Of a DNA stretch of 64,000 nucleotides, positions 58,216-64,000 are shown one piece after another. The stretch is from Streptomyces sp. CB02261. GTDB lineage: Bacteria > Actinomycetota > Actinomycetes > Streptomycetales > Streptomycetaceae. Under the pieces are notes generated by a model. That model was given only the letters and a program-made list of their open reading frames with translations. It ran no database searches and was not told the DNA's origin. The position numbers and the translations under genes were made by a program. Location of the stretch: contig NZ_LIVX01000004.1 in NCBI RefSeq assembly GCF_001905665.1, positions 461,019-525,018 of the forward strand. The letters run 5' to 3'. The stretch's first letter is position 1. Each line of letters opens with the position of its first letter.

Positions 58216-59235
58216 TCACGGATTCCGGTGCCCGCCGGGTGGGGCCGCCCGGCTCTCGGCGGTGCCGGGTGGACCCGGTGAGGGCTCGCCCGCCGCGAGG
58301 TGCTCCAGGACCTCCGCCAGTTCCTGGCAGGCGCGGCGCACCGACCGGCGGGTCGCGCGCTGCTCGGTGATGACGGAGGCGAGAAGCAGGGCGGTCAGGG
58401 CGGCGGAACCGTTGAACGCCTGGAGCTTGGTCATGATCTCGACGTCCGTCAGGTGGAGGAACGCGCCCCGCCCGGAGGTCGCCTCGAAGGTGGTGAGCAC
58501 GGAGGCGAAGAGCGCGCACAGCATGCTTCCGGCGAGCTGGAAGCGGAGCGCTGCCCAGATCAGCAGGGGGAAGACGAGGAACAGCATGCTCATCGGGCTG
58601 AGCACGGCCATGGGCATGAGGACCAGGGTAGTCAGCCCCAGAAAGGTCGCCTCCTTCCAGCGCCGTACCCGGAACCGTCCGGCCGGCCCCGCGAGGACGA
58701 GCAGGAGCGGGGCGACGAGCAGCACCCCCATCGTGTCGCCCACCCACCAGGCCAGCCAGACGGGCCAGAACTCGTTCTCGTCCAGGGAGCCCTTCGCCAC
58801 CTGCAGTCCGACCCCCGCGGTCGCGCTGATCAGCATGGCGCCGAACCCGCCGAGGAAGACCAGGGAGAGTCCGTCCCGCAGCCGCGCCATGTCGCGCCGG
58901 AAGCCGGCCCGTCTCAGCAGCAGGAAGGCGCAGAGCGGAGCGGCGGTGTTGCTGACCACGGTGACCACCGTGGTGGGCCCCGGAGTGGTGAGGGAGGCGA
59001 TGACGAGGAAGGAACCGAGGGCGATCCCAGGCCAGACCCGCGCGCCGAGCAGCAGCAGGGCGGCGACGGCGACGCCGGTGGGAGGCCAGATGGGGGTGAC
59101 CACCACGCCTTCGACGACGAGGCGGCCCATGAGGCCGAGTCGTCCGGCCGCGTAGTAGCAGACCGCCACGGCCAGCGACATCAGAGCCGCCTTCGTAGAG
59201 GACCGGAACTGCCGAATATCCAACACGTCAGCCAT
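58216..59235 (-). CDS. MASE1 domain membrane sensor protein
   Basis: A 339-aa integral membrane protein with the MASE1 sensory domain: about eight hydrophobic helices, with VVVTPIWPPTGVAVAALLLLGARVWPGIALGSF and the later FWPVWLAWWVGDTMGVLLVAPLLL as family signatures. Unlike many MASE1 proteins, it has no output domain; after residue 290 only a short helical tail (RRSVRRACQELAEVLEHLAAG) remains. The gene lies 116 nt downstream of a PP2C phosphatase on the same strand, so input and output may be split into two proteins. Confidence 0.85.
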   Translation of the reverse strand: MADVLDIRQFRSSTKAALMSLAVAVCYYAAGRLGLMGRLVVEGVVVTPIWPPTGVAVAALLLLGARVWPGIALGSFLVIASLTTPGPTTVVTVVSNTAAPLCAFLLLRRAGFRRDMARLRDGLSLVFLGGFGAMLISATAGVGLQVAKGSLDENEFWPVWLAWWVGDTMGVLLVAPLLLVLAGPAGRFRVRRWKEATFLGLTTLVLMPMAVLSPMSMLFLVFPLLIWAALRFQLAGSMLCALFASVLTTFEATSGRGAFLHLTDVEIMTKLQAFNGSAALTALLLASVITEQRATRRSVRRACQELAEVLEHLAAGEPSPGPPGTAESRAAPPGGHRNP

Positions 59236-59351
59236 CAGACACCGGCCGGACCGCCACGACCGGGCAAGGCCCCTGCGTGTCGGGCGCCACCGTCCGCCCG
59301 GGGCCGGGCCGGGTCCGAGGACCGACCCGGCCCGAAACGAGCCTCCTCCCC

Positions 59352-60194
59352 TTACTCCTTGGCCGCCGGCCGGGCCGGACCGCCGTCATGGCCGACGACC
59401 AGGACGGCCGCGTCGTCCTCGTGCCCCACCGTGGCCGCCAGCTTCATGACGGCGGTGGCGAGCGCGTCGACGTCCAGCCCGGCGACGGCGGCGATCCCGG
59501 CGAGCCGCGTCACCCGGTCCAGACCCTCGTCGATGTGGAGCGAGGGCCCCTCCACCACACCGTCGGTCAGGAGGACGAAGACACCGTCGGCGGTGAGCCG
59601 GTGGCGCGTGGCCGGGTAGTCGACGCCGCGGAGCACACCGAGCGGAGGCCCGCCCTCGCTGTCGTCGATGCCGGAGCGGCCGTCGGTGGTGGCCCAGATG
59701 TGGGGGATGTGACCGGCCCGGGCGCACTCCAGGGTGCCGGCAGCGCAGTCGAGCCGCAGGAAGGTGCAGGTGGCGAAGAGGTCGGCGTCCAGAGAGATGA
59801 GCAGGTCGTTGGTGCGACCGAGCAGCTCTCCCGGGTCTCCGGTGACGGAGGCCAGCGCGCGCAGTGCCACGCGGACCTGTCCCATGAAGGCGGCGGCCTC
59901 GATGTTGTGTCCCTGCACGTCACCGATGGACATGCCGATCTGCCCGCCGGGCAGGGAGAAGGCGTCGTACCAGTCACCGCCGACGTTGAGCCCGTGGTTC
60001 GCGGGCTCATAGCGGACGGCCAGCCGGGCGCCCGGAAAACTGGGCAGGTCCGAGGGCAGCATGCCGCGCTGCAGGGCCACGGCCAGCTCGACACGGGAAC
60101 GCTGTGTCTCGGCCAGCTCCCGCGCCCTGGCGGTCAGCGACCCGAGCCGGATGAGAAGGTCCTCGCTGCTGTCGTCCGGCTGTCTGCGGAACAT
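59352..60194 (-). CDS. SpoIIE/PP2C phosphatase
   Basis: A 280-aa soluble phosphatase. Short N-terminal helical segment (RLGSLTARARELAETQRSRVELAVALQRGMLP) leading into a PP2C domain: GGDWYDAFSLP, IGDVQGHNIEAAAFMGQV, RAGHIPHIW, LTDGVVEGP, DDAAVLVVGHD. No sensory domain of its own. The MASE1 membrane protein gene follows, which may provide the sensor. Likely dephosphorylates an anti-sigma antagonist. Confidence 0.88.
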   Translation of the reverse strand: MFRRQPDDSSEDLLIRLGSLTARARELAETQRSRVELAVALQRGMLPSDLPSFPGARLAVRYEPANHGLNVGGDWYDAFSLPGGQIGMSIGDVQGHNIEAAAFMGQVRVALRALASVTGDPGELLGRTNDLLISLDADLFATCTFLRLDCAAGTLECARAGHIPHIWATTDGRSGIDDSEGGPPLGVLRGVDYPATRHRLTADGVFVLLTDGVVEGPSLHIDEGLDRVTRLAGIAAVAGLDVDALATAVMKLAATVGHEDDAAVLVVGHDGGPARPAAKE

Positions 60195-60559
60195 CGATCA
60201 CTCCGACGTCACGATAATCCTCGCATCACTTCGTCTCGGTCTCCAGCACGCGGACCCCAGAGGACCACCTCGGTACGAACAGGTCCTTCCCACTCTGCCC
60301 GGAGGGGACAGCGTCCGCATCTCATCGGCGGAGAACACGGCGGATCCCAGGGGGGCCACCCCACACCGCCGGAAACCAATTGCGGTTCGGCGAGATCGAT
60401 GGCATCGCTCCGCCCTTGACCTCCGTCCGGGCCGACCAGGCCGGCGCCGCGCGACTCGCCGGGCGGTCACCCGCCGCACCGGGCGCCCGGTCCCGTGCCT
60501 GACTGACCTGGCGGCAAGGCACCGGGCGGCCCCGAGGAAGCCGGGCATGACCACGAACC

Positions 60560-61160
60560 ACACCCTCGTCCCCCGGGCGCGAAGCGTTCTGCGCCGGTCC
60601 TCCTCGCCGCCGGCGCGGCCGTCGGCCTGCTCCGCGCGCCCCCGCACCAGCCCTGGAGGAGCACTCCCGTGCACCTGCCCCCCTAGCGCGGCCTGCTCGT
60701 CGAGACAGGTCTCGGCGACGGTTCCGATGACGGCCGCGTGGCCGGGGAGGAGGAGGTCGACGAGTTCCAGGAGCGCGCCCTCCTCGCCGGCGGCGGTTCT
60801 CGTCCCTGAGGCCTGCCAGAGGACGTGGACGGCCTGGAGTGGCTGCGCAGCAGGGTATGCAGGGGCATCCCCTCGTCGGCGCGCTGGGTGGCCCGTTCCC
60901 GGAAAAGGCGGTAGTCCCCGGCGTCGGTCCGCCCGTCGCGTGCGCGGTGCAGGAAGAGGCGCAGCCCGTGGCGGACCGTCGCGGTGACCTCCACGTCCTT
61001 CACGGCGGTGGGGAGTCCGCTGTATCCGGGCAGCCGCTCGCACGGGGCCATGCGGCGCGCGAGCCGGTTCACCCGGCCCTCGCACCGGGCGGCGAGGGCC
61101 GGGTCGCGGCCGAGAGGGCGGGGTGACCCTCGTGGGGTTCGGACGGCCGAGTCCTCGGCA
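60560..61160 (-). pseudogene. Decayed PucR/CdaR-type regulator, N-terminal part
   Basis: Read from the minus strand, one frame gives DPALAARCEGRVNRLARRMAP, then GLPTAVKDVEVTATVRHGLRLF, then YRLFRERATQRADEGMPLHTLLRSH. The next frame (from about 60845) gives AVHVLWQASG, then LLELVDLLLPGHAAVIGTVAETCLDEQAAL. Together these match the N-terminal domain of Streptomyces PucR/CdaR-type regulators, which continue with LL..H..GV.VLWQA. The C-terminal HTH is absent and more frameshifts follow. The domain assignment is from memory of the family. Confidence 0.6.
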
Positions 61161-61208
61161 CCGATCTTCCTCCCGGACGATGTGACGGATCACAATGCCA
61201 GCGGCTAC

Positions 61209-61526
61209 ATGGAGTACGCGGACCGGACGAGGCTTCTCACCTTGGCCCCGGACCTCGTCGGGTGTGCACTCGGTGAACCACTCGGCCTGCGGCCGGCTCG
61301 CGAGCCTAGCCATGTTCGCGGCGTTCGCGAAGTCTCCGTTCCCGAGGTCGGTGAGCGCCTGCTCGGCGCCCTAGCTGTCCGGGTCCATGTAGAACCTGGT
61401 GGCCGGGGTGAGCGGGTCCGTGGCGGGTGCGGCCTGCGCCTGTCCTTGCGTCGCGATGAGGGCGGCACATGCCGCGTGCGCCGCGAGCGCCGCGCTCGTA
61501 CGGCGCCGTAGGGGTCGTGGCTCCAT
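61209..61526 (-). pseudogene. Truncated GH6 cellulase pseudogene
   Basis: Reading from ATG 61526: a signal peptide (MEPRPLRRRTSAALAAHAAC...), then DPLTPATRFYMDPDS followed by an in-frame TAG (61371-61373), then GAEQALTDLGNGDFANAANM and ARLASRPQAEWFTECTPDEV. After that the frame shifts to KVRSLVRSAYSM. This matches the start of secreted GH6 cellulases (RFY.DP.S, MA..PQAEWFT). The stop codon plus frameshift, and loss of the rest of the catalytic domain, make it dead. An intact GH6 gene lies just upstream on the same strand. Confidence 0.75.
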
Positions 61527-61582
61527 GCGGGCTCCTGGTCGGAGGGGCGGAGGGTGCCGGGGGGTGTGGAGTGCCGGGGGCG

Positions 61583-61623
61583 CCTGTGGCCCGGTCCCGG
61601 GGCGGCGGAGTCCGGGCCACAGG
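61583..61623 (-). terminator. Terminator after the GH6 cellulase gene
   Basis: A perfect 12-bp stem: CCTGTGGCCCGG (61583-61594) with CCGGGCCACAGG (61612-61623), just beyond the cellulase stop (61633, minus strand). Confidence 0.75.
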
Positions 61624-61632
61624 AGTCGGACG

Positions 61633-62598
61633 TTAGTAGCCGTAGATCATCTTGTAGGCGGCCTCCGGGAGGAACTGGCCGGCCGTGGAGCCGGTTCCTA
61701 CGCCGCAGTTGCCGTCGGACTCGCCCGGGGCCTTGATCCACAGCAGCATCTCGGCGCCCCCGCCCAGTCGGGTGGGCGTGCCGGTGCGGCGGCCCGCCGC
61801 GTTGCACCACTCGCCGTTGGAGCCGTTGCCGTTGCGGCTGGTGTCGACGACGAACGGCTTGGTGTAGCCGTAGCGTGCGGCCAGTTCGCTGTTGACGGCG
61901 TGGCCGTAGGCGGTGTTCTGGTCGGTGGTGTAGTAGTTCGAGATGTTGAGGGAGAAGCCGTGCGCCTGTCGGACCCCGGCCTCGTGGAGGCGCTGGGCCA
62001 TCGTTGCCGCGCTCACCCAGCCGGGATTGCCGGCGTCGAGGTAGACCCACGTGTTGGGGGCCTGGCGGTTGAACTCGGCGAGGGCGCCGCTGATCATGCC
62101 CTGGCGTTCGCGGATCTGGGTCTGGTTCAGGCAACCGTAGTCCGCGAGGGAGTCGGGTTCGAGGACGACGACGGCCGGGCGGCCCGCGATCCCGCCGGCG
62201 AACTGCGCGATCCAGGTCGAGTAGGCGGAGGCCGACGAGGCTCCGCCTCCGGAGTGCCCGCCGCAGGAGTCGCGGAGGTAGATGTTGTACGCGACCAGGA
62301 GGGGCAGCTTGTCGTGGTGGTCCGCCGCGCCGACGTACGCGCCCGCCGCGGTGCCGATGGTGCCGCTCCAGGCGCCGAACCAGCGGGCCATGGGGGTGCT
62401 GGCGAGGTAGGTGTTGATCGCGGGGGCCCGGCCGTCGCCGGGGTTGGCGGCGACCCACTTCCTCGCGCTGGAGTCCGGGTCCGTGTAGAACCCGTTCGTC
62501 ATGGTGGTGGGATCCGCCGCGTGGGCGGACGGGGTGACGACGAGCGCCAACGGCAGTGCGGAGAGGGCTGCGACGAGGGCGCGGATTCTGCGGCGCAT
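61633..62598 (-). CDS. Secreted GH6 endoglucanase (cellulase)
   Basis: A 321-aa secreted cellulase of family GH6. Signal peptide at residues 1-27 (ending SAHA). The catalytic features FVVDTSRNGNG, PAVVVLEPDSLADYGC, WVYLDAGNPGWVSA and LLWIKAPGESDGNC are all visible, with the Asp residues of the family in DSLAD and APGESD. Like many actinomycete GH6 endoglucanases it is a catalytic domain without a visible cellulose-binding module. Start ATG 62598. Two CebR-type boxes lie at about 160-190 nt upstream, suggesting induction by cellobiose. Confidence 0.92.
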   Translation of the reverse strand: MRRRIRALVAALSALPLALVVTPSAHAADPTTMTNGFYTDPDSSARKWVAANPGDGRAPAINTYLASTPMARWFGAWSGTIGTAAGAYVGAADHHDKLPLLVAYNIYLRDSCGGHSGGGASSASAYSTWIAQFAGGIAGRPAVVVLEPDSLADYGCLNQTQIRERQGMISGALAEFNRQAPNTWVYLDAGNPGWVSAATMAQRLHEAGVRQAHGFSLNISNYYTTDQNTAYGHAVNSELAARYGYTKPFVVDTSRNGNGSNGEWCNAAGRRTGTPTRLGGGAEMLLWIKAPGESDGNCGVGTGSTAGQFLPEAAYKMIYGY

Positions 62599-62759
62599 GG
62601 CTGTACCTCGATTTCCTGACGGCGGACGCGTCGACCGCTCTCGTCCCGAGCGGTGCGACGCGGTGAGGAATTGCGGTGGTACGAACTTCCCCGTGCGCCG
62701 CCTCACGGAGGCGGCGCCCCGGCGGGGACACCAGCGCACTCCGGGCGCACAAGAGCCCG

Positions 62760-62773
62760 TGGGAGCGCTCCCA
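62760..62773. promoter_or_regulatory. CebR-type operator TGGGAGCGCTCCCA
   Basis: A perfect copy of the 14-bp palindrome known as the CebR binding site of Streptomyces, about 160 nt upstream of the GH6 start. CebR represses cellulose genes until cellobiose or cello-oligosaccharides bind. This supports control of the cellulase. Confidence 0.85.
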
Positions 62774-62774
62774 C

Positions 62775-62788
62775 TGGAAGCGTTCCCA
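62775..62788. promoter_or_regulatory. Second CebR-like box TGGAAGCGTTCCCA
   Basis: Immediately next to the perfect CebR box (1 nt gap). It is an imperfect palindrome resembling both the CebR site and the GGAAGCGCTTCC site at 62909-62920. Two adjacent boxes may give cooperative binding or serve two LacI-family proteins. Confidence 0.55.
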
Positions 62789-62908
62789 GGCCATGTCCTG
62801 TGGGGCCGAGGTGTGGCCGTATCGTGTGATGCGCCCGTCGTGACTGTCAAGTGTGCCCAGTTGCAAAGCACTTCCAGGACGAGGGGACGGGTTTACAGTC
62901 CTGAAACC

Positions 62909-62920
62909 GGAAGCGCTTCC
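62909..62920. promoter_or_regulatory. LacI-type operator GGAAGCGCTTCC upstream of the LacI gene
   Basis: A perfect 12-bp palindrome, 52 nt before the start of the divergent LacI regulator at 62972, in the shared cellulase/LacI region. It differs from the CebR box in the flanks, so it may be the autoregulatory site of the local LacI protein. Confidence 0.6.
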
Positions 62921-62971
62921 AGCCTGCCCGGTGTTCAGGCGGAGGGAGGAGGGCAGCTCACGGCGCACGGT

Positions 62972-63934
62972 GTGCCGAACCGGCAGTCGACACTTGACGA
63001 GGTGGCCGAACTGGCCCTCGTCTCGCGATCGGTGGCCTCGCGTGTGCTCAACAACGCCCCGCACGTCAGCCGCGCGAAACGCGAGGCCGTCGGACGGGCG
63101 GTCCGGCAACTCGGATACGTGCCGAATCCGACCGCCCGGGCGCTGGCGACCCGTCAGATCGGTGCGGCCGCCCTGGTCGTCTCGGGAGAGGATCCGTCGA
63201 TCTTCGCGGACCCGTTCTTCGCTCAGGTGATCGTGGGTGCCTCGGCCGCGCTGGACGAGGCCAATCTGCACCTGATGCTGTGTCTGACGGCCTCCGACCG
63301 GGGGCGCCGGCGCGTGGAGCAGCTTCTCCGGTCCAAGGGGGCCGACGGGGTGATGCTGATGGCGCTGCGCGAAGAGGATCCGCTGGCATGCATGGCGGAA
63401 GAGGCGGAAATCCCCGTGGTGTTCGGTGGGCGTCCGGTCGGTTTGGTCCCGCGGTGGTATGTGGACGTGGACAACCTCGGAGGAGCGCGCGCGGCGACCG
63501 AGTACCTGATCTCGCTCGGCCGGACCAGGGTCGCGACGATCTGTGGGCGGCTGGACACCGAGGTGGGGCGCGCCCGTTACCGCGGCTATCAGGACGCCAT
63601 GCTGGCGGCCGGCCTCGAACCGTATCCGCCGGAAGCCGGTGACTTCACCGAGTCGAGCGGCGCGGCCGCCATGGCGGCGCTGTCGGCGCGGCACCCGGAG
63701 CTGGACGGAGTGTTCGCCGCCAACGACAGCATGGGGGCGGGGGCGTTGCGCACACTGCGTGATGCCGGCCGCCGCGTCCCCGCCGACGTCGCCGTGATCG
63801 GCTTCGACGACCTGGCCGTGGCCAGGATCTCCGATCCGCCGCTGACCACGGTGCACCAGCCCATAGAGGGTCTCGGTCGTGAGATGGCGCGCATGCTCGT
63901 CGCGCTCATCAACGGGCAGGCCCCACCCCATTGA
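62972..63934 (+). CDS. LacI-family transcriptional regulator
   Basis: A 320-aa LacI/GalR regulator. HTH: STLDEVAELALVSRSVASRVLNNAPHVS, hinge region GYVPNPTARALATRQ, then effector domain with DGVMLMALREEDPLA, GRPVGLVPRWYVDVDNLGG and DVAVIGFDDLAVARISDPPLTTVHQ. The start is placed at GTG 62972, with a GGAGGGAGGAG run about 20 nt upstream; the frame is open further upstream, but an earlier start would place the operator inside the gene. It is divergent from the GH6 cellulase, a usual arrangement for a local cellulase regulator. Confidence 0.88.
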   Translation: MPNRQSTLDEVAELALVSRSVASRVLNNAPHVSRAKREAVGRAVRQLGYVPNPTARALATRQIGAAALVVSGEDPSIFADPFFAQVIVGASAALDEANLHLMLCLTASDRGRRRVEQLLRSKGADGVMLMALREEDPLACMAEEAEIPVVFGGRPVGLVPRWYVDVDNLGGARAATEYLISLGRTRVATICGRLDTEVGRARYRGYQDAMLAAGLEPYPPEAGDFTESSGAAAMAALSARHPELDGVFAANDSMGAGALRTLRDAGRRVPADVAVIGFDDLAVARISDPPLTTVHQPIEGLGREMARMLVALINGQAPPH

Positions 63935-64000
63935 TCCTCCCTGCGCGTCTGGTCACCCGCGCCAGCGCCTGACGAACCGCACCCCGGTCGGCATGGCGTA

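Noticed and set aside
61205..63931. A 908-codon minus-strand frame across the cellulase and LacI genes
   Set aside because: It is out of frame with the GH6 gene and antisense to the LacI gene, with low-complexity Arg/Pro content. Only its last few codons belong to the GH6 pseudogene.

Overview
This is 64 kb of a high-GC actinomycete chromosome, almost certainly Streptomyces. The GC content is very high, GTG starts and GTGA/ATGA overlaps are frequent, and I found only one TTA codon in a convincing gene. A ram/SapB lanthipeptide locus, a secreted SSI-type protease inhibitor, a secreted cellulase next to CebR-type operators and several SpoIIE-type phosphatases all fit that genus. No tRNA, rRNA, CRISPR array or intact mobile element was seen.

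Layout. (1) 0.3-9.2 kb: a carbohydrate ABC importer (lipoprotein and two permeases), a GH95 fucosidase-like enzyme, a LacI regulator whose putative palindromic operators lie in front of both transcription units, and a ROK regulator. (2) 9.4-14.2 kb: a lactonase, KDPG-type aldolase, PfkB-type kinase, SDR dehydrogenase and galactonate dehydratase, together a complete De Ley-Doudoroff-type sugar acid route. (3) 14-25 kb: mixed genes, including a DUF1349 protein, an MBL hydrolase, a FtsX-type ABC exporter, a WGR/beta-propeller protein, DUF350, a PLP decarboxylase, a DLH-like protein without its nucleophile, a decayed serine recombinase, DoxX and a stand-alone OpcA. (4) 25.9-28.7 kb: two divergent cytochrome P450s. 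The second overlaps, by ATGA, an 18-base gene encoding the pentapeptide MKYWH. This fits the M-x-Y-x-H pattern of the minimal biarylitide RiPPs and is the main discovery candidate.

(5) 28.8-33.4 kb: a STAS-like protein, a methyltransferase, a secreted phospholipase A2, a RusA-like nuclease and an acyl-CoA dehydrogenase/oxidase. (6) 33.7-41.0 kb: the SapB-type locus, with ramC, ramS, ramA and ramB on the minus strand and ramR convergent. ramR carries the single TTA (bldA) codon. A divergent SSI inhibitor follows. (7) 41.9-48.5 kb: three SpoIIE/PP2C phosphatases, with a glycosyltransferase pseudogene between two of them. (8) 48.7-57.8 kb: a small basic protein, a TPP enzyme, a diaminopropionate ammonia-lyase-like enzyme, DUF2254, three secreted proteins and a divergent LysR regulator. 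(9) 58.2-64 kb: a MASE1 membrane protein paired with a fourth PP2C phosphatase, decayed PucR-type regulator and GH6 cellulase genes, an intact GH6 cellulase and a divergent LacI regulator.

Two themes run through the window. One is carbohydrate scavenging under LacI/ROK control at both ends, with developmental and secondary-metabolite functions in between. The other is small-scale genome decay and short tandem duplication: at least four pseudogenes, and four places where short tandem repeats abut or cover the 3' end of a gene.
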